Shown here piece by piece: positions 1-7,898 of a stretch of 64,000 bases of DNA. The stretch lies in the NCBI RefSeq assembly GCF_007827975.1, contig NZ_VITT01000002.1. One strand, written 5' to 3'. The DNA comes from Nitrospirillum viridazoti (lineage in GTDB: Bacteria; Pseudomonadota; Alphaproteobacteria; Azospirillales; Azospirillaceae). The notes under the pieces are model-generated. The model was not told where the DNA came from and made no database searches. It saw only the letters and a list, made by a program, of their open reading frames with translations. The position numbers and the translations under genes are program-made. How positions within the stretch are numbered: position 1 is the first letter of the stretch; every line of letters starts with the position of its first letter.

Positions 1-20
1 ACAGCCCAGGAGGTCCCGCC

Positions 21-635
21 ATGCGCCTGATCGGAATGCCGGATTCACCCTATGTCCGTCGCGTGGGGATTTCGCTGGTGGCCATGGGCCTGCCCTTCGA
101 GCATGAGCGCGTGTCCGTCTTCCGCCACTACGACACTTTCGCCGCCATCAACCCCGTGGTGAAGGCGCCGACCCTGGTGCTGGACGACGGCACGGTGCTG
201 ATGGACAGCACCCTGATCCTGGACGCGCTGGAACGCCTGGTCCCAGCGGAAAGGCATCTCATGCCCGCCGACCCCGCCGCCTTCATTCGGGCCCAGCGCC
301 TGATCGGCCTGGCGCTGGTGGCGTGCGAGAAGACCGTGCAGGTGGTCTATGAGCTGGAGCTGCGCCCTGAGGACAAGCAGCACCAACCCTGGCTGGAGCG
401 CGTGCGCGCCCAGGCCATCACCGCCTTCGACCTGCTGGAGCGCGAGGTGGGGGACGGCGGCGCCTGGATGGGCGGCGACCGTCCCAACCAGGCCGACATC
501 ACCACCGCCGTCGCCTGGTATTTCGCCCAGAACATGGCCCCGGGCCTGATCGACCCGGCCAAGCATCCCGGCCTGGTCCGCTTGTCCGACCGGGCCGAGG
601 CACTGCCCGAATTCCAGGCCGTGCCGTACGCCTGA
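21..635 (+). CDS. Glutathione S-transferase family protein
   Basis: 204 residues, close to the usual GST length. The N-terminal half reads as a thioredoxin-like GST domain (residues 1-78) with the active-site type motif SPYVRRV at residues 9-15, where Ser9 is the likely glutathione-activating residue, and a cis-Pro stretch VVKAPTL. The rest is a helical C-terminal domain with the usual conserved segment NQADITTAVAW. The protein is probably cytosolic and would conjugate or reduce electrophiles with glutathione; the substrate cannot be told. AGGAGG lies 7 bases before the ATG, which settles the start. The next gene is convergent. Confidence 0.88.
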   Translation: MRLIGMPDSPYVRRVGISLVAMGLPFEHERVSVFRHYDTFAAINPVVKAPTLVLDDGTVLMDSTLILDALERLVPAERHLMPADPAAFIRAQRLIGLALVACEKTVQVVYELELRPEDKQHQPWLERVRAQAITAFDLLEREVGDGGAWMGGDRPNQADITTAVAWYFAQNMAPGLIDPAKHPGLVRLSDRAEALPEFQAVPYA

Positions 636-645
636 GCGGGCGGGC

Positions 646-1458
646 CTAGCGCTGCTTGGGCGCGCCCTTGCCCTCGGCGGCCAGGCTTTTCTTCAGCGCG
701 TCCATGATGTTGATGACGTTGCTGGGCGTGTCGGCCTCGGACGCCTTGGCCTTGGCGGGGCGCTTGCGGCCCTTCTTCTTGGCGGCGATCAGGTCCAGCA
801 GGCGGTCCTGCACCGGGTCATCCACCAGCGAGGGGTCCCACGGCCGCGTGCGCTCCTCGATCAGGGTTTTCACCAGGGACAGGAGCTTGGGCTCGGGCTT
901 CTCCTCGCGGATGCCGCCGAAGTAGTCGTCCGCGTCGCGCACCTCATCGCCGTAGCGCAGGGTCCACACAATGATGCCCTTGCCTTGCGGCTCCAGCATG
1001 ACGGCCCGTTCCCGCCGGTACATCACCAGGCGGGAGATGCCGACCTTGCCGGTGGCGGCCATGGCCTCGCGGATGACGGAGAACGCCTCCTCCCCAACCG
1101 GATCGCTGGGCGTCAGGTAGTGGGGCGTGTCGTACCAAATCCATTCGATGCTGTCGCGCGGCACGAACATCTCGATGTCGATGGTGCGGGTGCTTTCCAA
1201 CGCCACCGCGTCCAGTTCGTCATCCTCCAGGATCAGGTAGTCGTCCTCGCCCCGGGGATAGCCCTTGGCCTCATCGTCCTCGTCCACAGGCTTGCCGGTG
1301 ACGGCGTCGACATAATGGCTGATCACCCGGTTGCCCGTCTCGCGGTTCAGGGTGTGGAAGCGGACCTTCTCGTTCTCCGACGTGGCCGGCGTCATGGCCA
1401 CCTGGCAGGTGACCAGGGACAGCTTGAGATAGCCCTTCCAGAACGAACGCGGCGCCAT
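646..1458 (-). CDS. ku: Non-homologous end joining protein Ku
   Basis: 270 residues, typical of bacterial Ku, which forms a ring-shaped homodimer on DNA ends and recruits ligase LigD. The protein opens with MAPRSFWKGYLKLSLV, the family hallmark (usually R-x-x-W-x-G-x-[LI]-x-[FL]-x-L-V), followed by the HTLNRETGNRV segment and the beta-barrel core. The C terminus is Lys/Arg/Ala-rich (AAKKKGRKRPAKAKA), as in the DNA-binding tails of many bacterial Ku proteins. No ligD is in this window. A GGAAC-N17-GGTT promoter-like sequence just upstream suggests control by the general stress sigma factor. Confidence 0.95.
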   Translation of the reverse strand: MAPRSFWKGYLKLSLVTCQVAMTPATSENEKVRFHTLNRETGNRVISHYVDAVTGKPVDEDDEAKGYPRGEDDYLILEDDELDAVALESTRTIDIEMFVPRDSIEWIWYDTPHYLTPSDPVGEEAFSVIREAMAATGKVGISRLVMYRRERAVMLEPQGKGIIVWTLRYGDEVRDADDYFGGIREEKPEPKLLSLVKTLIEERTRPWDPSLVDDPVQDRLLDLIAAKKKGRKRPAKAKASEADTPSNVINIMDALKKSLAAEGKGAPKQR

Positions 1459-1490
1459 CCGGCGATCTCCTGCGGCGTTAGACCCCAGGA

Positions 1491-1516
1491 AACCGCCGGA
1501 TGGGACGCCCGGTTCC
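1491..1516 (-). promoter_or_regulatory. EcfG-like promoter upstream of ku
   Basis: On the minus strand GGAAC (1516-1512) is followed by 17 bases and GGTT (1494-1491). The alphaproteobacterial general-stress consensus is GGAAC-N16/17-CGTT. The -10 lies about 35 bases before the ku ATG. The same 17-base spacing occurs before five other stress genes in the window, which raises confidence. Confidence 0.5.
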
Positions 1517-1555
1517 CTTACTCCCGGGTCCCTTACTACCGGTTCCCTTACTCTG
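1511..1555. repeat. Three tandem copies of a 15-bp repeat
   Basis: The units at 1511-1525, 1526-1540 and 1541-1555 all follow the pattern GG[TG]TCCCTTACTMYB. The array covers the czcA stop codon (TAA complement at 1548-1550), and its first unit supplies the -35 box of the putative ku promoter. Each unit carries a TAA on the minus strand, so czcA would still terminate if the copy number changed. Confidence 0.7.
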
Positions 1556-4500
1556 CCAGCGTCGGCACCGCCGTTCCCGCCCCCGCCTCACGGGGCACGG
1601 CGAAGCGGCGGTAGAGGGCGGGCAGGACCACCAGGGTCAGCGCCGTGGCGCTGATCAGACCGCCGATGACGACGGTGGCCAGCGGCCGCTGCACCTCCGC
1701 CCCTGGGCCGGTGGCCAGGGCCATGGGCACGAACCCCAGCGAGGCCACCAGCGCCGTCATCAGCACCGGCCGCAGGCGGGTCAGCGCCCCGTCGCGGATG
1801 GCAGTCAGGGGATCGTCGCCGTCGGCGATGGCCTGGCGGATGAAGGACACCATGACCAGGCCGTTCAGCACGGCGATGCCGGACAGGGCGATGAAGCCCA
1901 CGGCGGCGGAGATGGAAAAGGGCATGCCGCGCAGCCACAGGGCCGCGATGCCGCCGGTCAGGGCCAGCGGCACGCCGCTGAACACCAGCCCGGCATCGCG
2001 GGCCGAGCCCAGGGCGCCGTATAGCAGCAGGAAGATGGCGGCGAAGCAGGCCGGCACCACCACCGCCAGCCGGTCGCGCGCTGCCGCCAGATTCTCGAAC
2101 TGCCCGCCCCACGTCACCCAGTAGCCGGACGGCAGGGATACTGATGTCAACTGCGCCTGCGCCTCCGCCACGAAGGACCCGATATCCCGGCCGCGCACAT
2201 TGGCCTGGATGACGATGCGCCGCTTGCCGTCCTCCCGCCCGATCTGGTTGGGCCCTTCCGCCAAGGTGAAGCTGGCGACGGTGCCCAGCGGCACGAAGCG
2301 GGGGCCCTCCTTGCCCTGGTCAGGCAAGGGCACCGGCAGGGCGCGCAAGGTGTCGAGGTTGTTGCGCAAGGGGTCGGCCAACCGCACGGTGACGTCGAAG
2401 CGGCGATCGCCCTCGAACACCTGCCCGGCGGCCCGCCCGCCCACGGCCATGGCCACGACGTCCTGCACGTCCTGGGCACTGAGGCCGAAGCGGGCGGCGG
2501 TCTGACGATCGACACGGATGTCCAGGGTGGGCAGGCCCGCCGCCTGGTCCACCCGCACGTCGGCCGCGCCGGCGATGCCCTGCAGCACGCCGGCGATGCG
2601 GTTGGCCGAGGCCTGCAGGGCCTCGAAGTCATCGCCGTACAGCTTCACCGCCACGTCGCTGCGCACGCCGGAGATCAGCTCGTTGAAGCGCATCTGGATG
2701 GGCTGGGTGAACTCATAGGCGTTGCCGGGCAGGCGGCCCAACGCCGTCTCGATGCGGGCCACCAGCGCGGCCTTGGGCAGGGCCGGGTCGGGCCATTGCG
2801 CGCGCGGCTTCAGGATGATGAAGGTGTCCGACGCGTTGGGCGGCATGGGGTCCGCCGCCATCTCCGCTGTACCGGTCTTGGAGAAGACGAAGGCCACCTC
2901 CGGCATAGCGCTCACCGCCCGCTCCACCTCCGTCTGCATGGTGGTGGATTGGGACAGCGAGGTGCTGGGGATGCGCACCGCCTGCACCGCGATGTCCTGC
3001 TCATCCAGCGTGGGGATGAATTCCTGCCCCATGCGGGTGAACAGGCCCACGCTGGCCAGGAACAGGCAGGCTGCACCGAAGATCCAGGGCAAGGGCGCGG
3101 CCAATGCTCTTTCTAGGACGGGCGCGTACCAGCCCTTGGCCCCCGCCACCACGCGGTTCTCCTTCTCATTGACCGGCCCCGTGATGACCATGGCGACCAG
3201 CGCCGGCACCAGGGTCAGGGACAGGACGAAGGCGGCCACCAGGGCGGTGATGACCGTCAGGGCCATGGGCTGGAACATCTTGCCCTCCACCCCGGTGAAG
3301 GTCAGCAGCGGCACATAGACCAGGATGATGATGGCCTGGCCGTAGACGGACGGACGGATCATCTCCTTCGAGGCGGCCACCACCTCCGCCAGCCGCTCCG
3401 GTGTCGCCAGGGGGCGGCCCAGGGCCTGCTGGCGGTGGCCCAGGCGGCGCAGGCAATTCTCCGCGATGATGACGGCGCCGTCGACGATCAGGCCGAAGTC
3501 CAAGGCGCCCAGGCTCATCAGGTTGGCGCTGATGCCAGCCTCCACCATGCCCATGGCCGTCAGCAGCATGGTCACGGGGATGATGGCGGCGGTGATCAAG
3601 GCGGCGCGGATATTACCCAGCAGGGCGAACAGCACCACGATTACCAGCAGGGCGCCCTCCGCCAGGTTCTTGCCCACGGTGTGGATGGTGGCATCCACCA
3701 GCTTGGTGCGGTTCAGCACCACTTCCGCCTTGATGTCGGGGGGCAGGGTGTGGGCGACATCGTCCAGCTTGGCCGTCACGGCCGCGGCCGCCGTGCGGCT
3801 GTTGCCCCCCACCCGCATCAGGGCGGTGCCCACCACCACCTCCCGCCCGTTCTCGCTGGCGCTGCCGCTGCGCAGTTCATGGCCCAGGGTCACGGCGGCC
3901 ACGTCGCGCAGCAGGACGGGGGTTCCGTCACGGGTCGCGATGGGCACAGCGGCGATGTCCTCCGTATCGCGCAGGCGGCCATCGGCCCGCACCACGTAGG
4001 CCTCCCCCCGCCGTTCCAGATAGCCCGCGCCGGCGCTGGTGTTGTTGCGCTCCAGCGCCTGTGCGACATCCGTCAGGGTCAGGCCCCGGGCGGCCAGCCG
4101 CTGCGGATCGGGCGCCACCTGGTACTGCTTCACGTACCCGCCGATGGCGTCCACCCCGGCGATGCCGGGCACGCCCTTCACCTGCGGCCGGATGATCCAG
4201 TCCTGCACGGTGCGCAGGTAGGTCGCCCGTTGCGCCTCCGTGGCCAGCACCTGGCCCTCCGGCGTGTGATAGCTGCCGTCGGCCTGCCAGCCGGCGGCGC
4301 CCGGCTTAACCTTGGCGGAATCAAAGGGGGTCAGGGACACGGTCCACATGGCGACCTCGCCCAGGCCCGTGGACAGCGCCCCCATATGGGGTTCCGCCCC
4401 CTCGGGCAAGGCGGCCTTGGCCTCGCCCAGGCGTTCCCCGACCTGCTGGCGGGCGAAATAGATGTCCACGTTCTCGGCGAACAGGGCGGTGACCTGGGAG

Positions 4501-4769
4501 AAGCCGTTGCGCGACAGCGAGCGGGTGCCCTCCAACCCAGGGATGCCGGCCAGCGCCGTCTCGATGGGGAAGGTCACCTGCTTCTCCACTTCCACCGGCG
4601 ATAGGGCCGGGGCGGTGGTGTTGATCTGCACCTGCTTGTTGGTGATGTCGGGCACGGCATCGATGGGCAGGCGCAAGGCCGTCCAGCCGCCCACGGCCAT
4701 CGCCAGCAGGGCCAGCGCCACCACCATCCAGCGGTGGCGCACGGACAGGGTGAGGATGCGTTCAAGCAT
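1548..4769 (-). CDS. czcA: Heavy-metal efflux RND pump, CzcA/CusA family
   Basis: 1073 residues, full length for the inner-membrane proton/metal antiporter of a tripartite heavy-metal (HME) RND system. The N terminus is the typical first membrane helix (LSVRHRWMVVALALLAMAVGG). The proton-relay motif in TM4, DFGLIVDGAVIIAEN (Asp424, Asp430, Glu437), is the form found in Zn/Co/Cd exporters such as CzcA rather than the Cu/Ag CusA type. Two large periplasmic loops follow TM1 and TM7. It is the last gene of the czcI-like/czcC/czcB/czcA set, 170 bases after czcB. The metal range is inferred from the motif only. Confidence 0.95.
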   Translation of the reverse strand: MLERILTLSVRHRWMVVALALLAMAVGGWTALRLPIDAVPDITNKQVQINTTAPALSPVEVEKQVTFPIETALAGIPGLEGTRSLSRNGFSQVTALFAENVDIYFARQQVGERLGEAKAALPEGAEPHMGALSTGLGEVAMWTVSLTPFDSAKVKPGAAGWQADGSYHTPEGQVLATEAQRATYLRTVQDWIIRPQVKGVPGIAGVDAIGGYVKQYQVAPDPQRLAARGLTLTDVAQALERNNTSAGAGYLERRGEAYVVRADGRLRDTEDIAAVPIATRDGTPVLLRDVAAVTLGHELRSGSASENGREVVVGTALMRVGGNSRTAAAAVTAKLDDVAHTLPPDIKAEVVLNRTKLVDATIHTVGKNLAEGALLVIVVLFALLGNIRAALITAAIIPVTMLLTAMGMVEAGISANLMSLGALDFGLIVDGAVIIAENCLRRLGHRQQALGRPLATPERLAEVVAASKEMIRPSVYGQAIIILVYVPLLTFTGVEGKMFQPMALTVITALVAAFVLSLTLVPALVAMVITGPVNEKENRVVAGAKGWYAPVLERALAAPLPWIFGAACLFLASVGLFTRMGQEFIPTLDEQDIAVQAVRIPSTSLSQSTTMQTEVERAVSAMPEVAFVFSKTGTAEMAADPMPPNASDTFIILKPRAQWPDPALPKAALVARIETALGRLPGNAYEFTQPIQMRFNELISGVRSDVAVKLYGDDFEALQASANRIAGVLQGIAGAADVRVDQAAGLPTLDIRVDRQTAARFGLSAQDVQDVVAMAVGGRAAGQVFEGDRRFDVTVRLADPLRNNLDTLRALPVPLPDQGKEGPRFVPLGTVASFTLAEGPNQIGREDGKRRIVIQANVRGRDIGSFVAEAQAQLTSVSLPSGYWVTWGGQFENLAAARDRLAVVVPACFAAIFLLLYGALGSARDAGLVFSGVPLALTGGIAALWLRGMPFSISAAVGFIALSGIAVLNGLVMVSFIRQAIADGDDPLTAIRDGALTRLRPVLMTALVASLGFVPMALATGPGAEVQRPLATVVIGGLISATALTLVVLPALYRRFAVPREAGAGTAVPTLAE

Positions 4770-4833
4770 GGATAATCCTTTATACGTGCGGCGTCCGACC
4801 GTGGCCGGTCAGCCGCCCCCTCAGGCGCCGGGC

Positions 4834-4934
4834 GTCGCCATCCGGCGACTTGGCTTTCCTCGCATTCCAGTCCACTGCGTTTCCCGGAATGCTGCGGCGG
4901 ACGCAGTCGCGTCCTACAGCGGCATGTATGCCGC
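4834..4934. repeat. Cluster of four short inverted repeats between czcB and czcA
   Basis: Four perfect stem-loops lie in about 100 bases: GTCGCC/GGCGAC (4834-4839, 4844-4849), GCATTCC/GGAATGC (4862-4868, 4886-4892), GGACGC/GCGTCC (4899-4904, 4909-4914) and GCGGCAT/ATGCCGC (4919-4925, 4928-4934). They sit in the only long gap inside the operon. They could be a REP-like intercistronic element that stabilises the upstream mRNA or lowers czcA expression. There is no T-run, so a classical terminator is unlikely. Confidence 0.6.
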
Positions 4935-4939
4935 CGGGC

Positions 4940-6112
4940 TTAGTCATCATGGCCGGCGTCGCCCTTGCCGGCCTCCGCCTTCAGGATGAAGGCGTTGCCG
5001 GCGGCGACGCTGTCGCCGGGCTTAAGGCCGGCCAGCACTTCCACGCGGGTGCCATCGCCCCGGCCCAGGGTGACTGGCCGCCGCTCATAACCGCCGGGGA
5101 CGGGCACGAACACCTGGGTCCGGCCCTCCAGCGTCACCACCGCGCCCTCCGGCACCAGCAGGGCGGCCTCCTGCGCGTCCGCCGCCAGCGTGCCGGTGGC
5201 GAAATCGCCGGGCCGCCAGGATCCGTCCGGGTTTTCCAGGGTCGCCACCACGGGGGCGGCGCCGGTGGCTGGATCCAGCACGGGACCGACATGGGTGACG
5301 CGGGCGGTGGCCGTGCGGCCGTCCGCGCCGCTGACACCCAGTTCCTTGCCCACCGCCACGAAGGGCAGGTCGCGGGCATAGACGGGGAAGGTCAGGGACA
5401 GGCTGGCCAGGTCGGCCACGACATAGGCGTCGGCGTCGGCCGCCAGGCGGTCGCCCCGGGTGGCGCCCCGGGCGATGACGTGCCCGGCGATGGGGCTGCG
5501 CAGGTCCAGCCGCTGCAGATTGGCACTCTTGGACCTCACGCTGGTTTCATCCAGCCCCAAGGCTTGCAGGCTGTGGCGGGCACGGCCGGTGCGGATGCCG
5601 GCTTCCGCCGCCGCCGCCTTGGCCTGGAGGTAATCCCGCTCGGGGGAGATGCGCTGGCGCCACAGCGCCTCCTCCCGCGCCGCCGTGGTGCGGGCCAGCT
5701 CCTCGTTTTCCCGTGCCGCCAGGTACTCGGCGCGGGCGTCCGCGACCTCCGTGCTGTCGATCAGGGCCAGCACTTCGCCGGCAGCGACGGCGTCGCCCAG
5801 CTTCTTGCGCGCCTCCGCCACCACACCGGCGATGCGGGGGGCGATATGGACGATGTGGTCCTGGTCGGCCGTCACCGTGGCGGTGACGCGCACCTGGCGG
5901 ACCAGGCGGCCGGGGCCGGCGATGGCGGTGGTGATGCCGGCGGCTTTGGCTTGCTCCGCCGTCAGGCGCACCAGTCCGTCATCATGCGACTCATGGGCGG
6001 CGGGCTCTTGGCCTTTGGGCGCCTCGCCGGTGGCGATCCAGACGGCCAGCCCGCCCAGGGCCAGCGCACCGGCGCATAGGCGCGACAGGGTCTGCGTGGA
6101 GATGCGGGTCAT
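4940..6112 (-). CDS. czcB: RND efflux periplasmic adaptor (membrane fusion protein), CzcB-like
   Basis: 390 residues. It has an N-terminal membrane anchor or signal (residues 9-28), then a short His/Asp-rich stretch (HESHDD), the lipoyl halves and coiled-coil hairpin (IAPRIAGVVAEARKKLGDAV, then an Ala/Glu-rich helical region), a beta-barrel and a membrane-proximal domain. It bridges the CzcA pump and the CzcC outer-membrane channel. The C terminus ends in GHDD, another possible metal-binding tail. Its ATG overlaps the czcC stop by four bases (ATGA), which indicates translational coupling. Confidence 0.93.
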   Translation of the reverse strand: MTRISTQTLSRLCAGALALGGLAVWIATGEAPKGQEPAAHESHDDGLVRLTAEQAKAAGITTAIAGPGRLVRQVRVTATVTADQDHIVHIAPRIAGVVAEARKKLGDAVAAGEVLALIDSTEVADARAEYLAARENEELARTTAAREEALWRQRISPERDYLQAKAAAAEAGIRTGRARHSLQALGLDETSVRSKSANLQRLDLRSPIAGHVIARGATRGDRLAADADAYVVADLASLSLTFPVYARDLPFVAVGKELGVSGADGRTATARVTHVGPVLDPATGAAPVVATLENPDGSWRPGDFATGTLAADAQEAALLVPEGAVVTLEGRTQVFVPVPGGYERRPVTLGRGDGTRVEVLAGLKPGDSVAAGNAFILKAEAGKGDAGHDD

Positions 6113-7350
6113 GGCTGGGCCTCCTCGGCGCCGGTCAGCCGGTCCAGGTCGGCACGGCTCTGGTGATAGTCCTGATAGGCGGCGACCAGGGTCAGGCGGG
6201 CGGCCAGCAGGGTACGCTGGGCGTCCAGCACATCCAGGTAGGGGAATTTGCCCTGGCGGTAGCCTTCGCGGGCGGCGGCGGCGGCCTGCTCCGCCCCGGG
6301 GACGACCTGTCCGGCCAGTGTCTCGGCCTCGGTCCGGGCCACCGCCACGCGGTCGCGCGCGATGGCCAGGGCGGTGTCCTGGTCGCGGGTGGCGCGGTCC
6401 AATTCCATCTCCGCCTCGGTGCTCTCCTGATAGGCGCGATGGATGCCGCCCCGGTTGGTGTCGAAGGCCGGGATGGGGATGGTGACGCCCAGCACCAAGG
6501 CGGTGTCGCGCCCGTCGTTGAAGCGGCGCACACCGGCGCCCACGGTCACGTCGGGCACGGCCCGCGCCCGCTCCACGGCGATGGCGGCGCGGGCGCGCCC
6601 CACCTCCGCCCGCCAGCGGGCCACGTCGGGGGTGTTCCCGCCGGCGGCGACGGGCAGGGCGGCGCCCAAGTCGCGCAGGGCGGCCGGATCCAGCGGCGGC
6701 ACCGGGCCGCCCACCAGCAGTTCCAGGCTGCGGCGCGCGGCGGTCTCGTCACGCACGGCGCGGGCCGCCTCGATCTCCGCCTGGCGCAGATCGGTGGCGG
6801 CGCGATCCTCCTGGATGGCGCTGTCGTGGCCGGACCGGACCCGGGCCGCGACCGCTCGGGCGGTTTCCGCCGCCAGGCCGCGCTGTTCCTCGACGATGGC
6901 ACGGCGGGCGGTGGCGGCCAACAGGGCGGCATGGGCCACGCGCACGTCACGGACCAGGTCCAGGCGCACGATGTCGGCGTCCAGGCGGGCACGGTTCCCG
7001 GCCGCCGTGGCCACCGCCTGGCGGCTGCCGCGCTTGCCGCCCAGCTCCACCAGCTGGTTCAGGCCTATGGTCGTTTCCATGGCGCGGGTGCCGCGATAGG
7101 GGCCGGACCCGGCCAGGTTCTCCGTTTGCAGCGAGACCTGCGGATTGGGCAGCACACCTGCCTGCATCACGTCGCCCTGGGCGGCTGCCGCGCGGGCCTC
7201 GGCGGCCTTCAGGCGCGGATTTGTGGCCAGCGCCTGGGCGATCAGGGTGGTGAGGGAGGTATCGCGGGGGGGTGAGGCCCAGGCGGGCCATAGGGGAATG
7301 GCCAGGCCAACGGCAAGCGCCGTGGCCAGCCCGAGAATCGGGATGCGCAT
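6109..7350 (-). CDS. czcC: TolC-family outer-membrane efflux protein, CzcC-like
   Basis: 413 residues from the ATG at 7350, chosen because it begins a clear signal peptide (MRIPILGLATALAVGLAIP, cleavage near AWA-SP). Upstream in-frame codons encode Pro/Arg-rich sequence that does not look coding. The protein has the two long-helix repeats of OEP/TolC proteins, with the usual openings TLIAQALATNPRLKAAEARA and VARWRAEVGRARAAIAVERA. It forms the outer-membrane duct of the tripartite metal pump. It lies 76 bases after the czcI-like gene and overlaps czcB by four bases. Confidence 0.93.
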   Translation of the reverse strand: MRIPILGLATALAVGLAIPLWPAWASPPRDTSLTTLIAQALATNPRLKAAEARAAAAQGDVMQAGVLPNPQVSLQTENLAGSGPYRGTRAMETTIGLNQLVELGGKRGSRQAVATAAGNRARLDADIVRLDLVRDVRVAHAALLAATARRAIVEEQRGLAAETARAVAARVRSGHDSAIQEDRAATDLRQAEIEAARAVRDETAARRSLELLVGGPVPPLDPAALRDLGAALPVAAGGNTPDVARWRAEVGRARAAIAVERARAVPDVTVGAGVRRFNDGRDTALVLGVTIPIPAFDTNRGGIHRAYQESTEAEMELDRATRDQDTALAIARDRVAVARTEAETLAGQVVPGAEQAAAAAREGYRQGKFPYLDVLDAQRTLLAARLTLVAAYQDYHQSRADLDRLTGAEEAQP

Positions 7351-7426
7351 AAAAGCTCCGGACAAGCAGGATCGATCGGGCCGCCCCTTTGGGGGCGGCG
7401 CTAGGGCGCGAAAGCGCGGGGATCGA

Positions 7427-7759
7427 TCAGGCGGCCGGGGGCCGGTCCGGTGGGGCCAGGGCGCGGGTAGTGTAGGGCTGGTCCAGCGGCGGAAGGGCCG
7501 CAAGGCGCATCATGACGCTGGGCCCCGGCATGGGCGTGGGCCCGACGGCGTCGGCCACATGGACATGGCCGCAGGGGCCCTGGCCGGCGTGGAAATGCAC
7601 CGCGCTGTGGCGCAGGCCATCGGTGGGGTCGGGTGCCCCTTCCACGGCCACATGCTCCTGGAGGATGCCGCACGTCGGCGCGCCGCCCGCCATCTCGGTC
7701 AGGGACGGGCCGTCGAACACCGCCGTGAACAGCAGCAGAAGGGCGAGCAACCAGCGCAT
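7427..7759 (-). CDS. Small exported His-rich protein at the head of the czc operon (CzcI-like)
   Basis: 110 residues with a signal peptide (MRWLLALLLLFTAVFDG). The mature part contains a single Cys (TCGILQEH), scattered His residues (HSAVHFHAGQGPCGHVHVAD) and a Met/Pro-rich stretch. These are potential metal ligands. In Cupriavidus czcICBA a small periplasmic protein, CzcI, precedes czcC and tunes expression. Position, size and composition fit such a role, but I see no clear sequence identity, so the name is an analogy. It is the first gene of the metal operon and is divergent from the halogenase at 7899. Confidence 0.65.
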   Translation of the reverse strand: MRWLLALLLLFTAVFDGPSLTEMAGGAPTCGILQEHVAVEGAPDPTDGLRHSAVHFHAGQGPCGHVHVADAVGPTPMPGPSVMMRLAALPPLDQPYTTRALAPPDRPPAA

Positions 7760-7898
7760 GGCGGGCAATCTGGCGATGAAGCCCGCCGACTTCAAGTCTT
7801 TCGGCGATTTATGGCGCGCGCCACAAAAAGTTGTGACGCCGCGTGTCGCGCCACGATAGAAAGGGGGAACAGGGAGAGACATCGCCGGGACCCAACGC

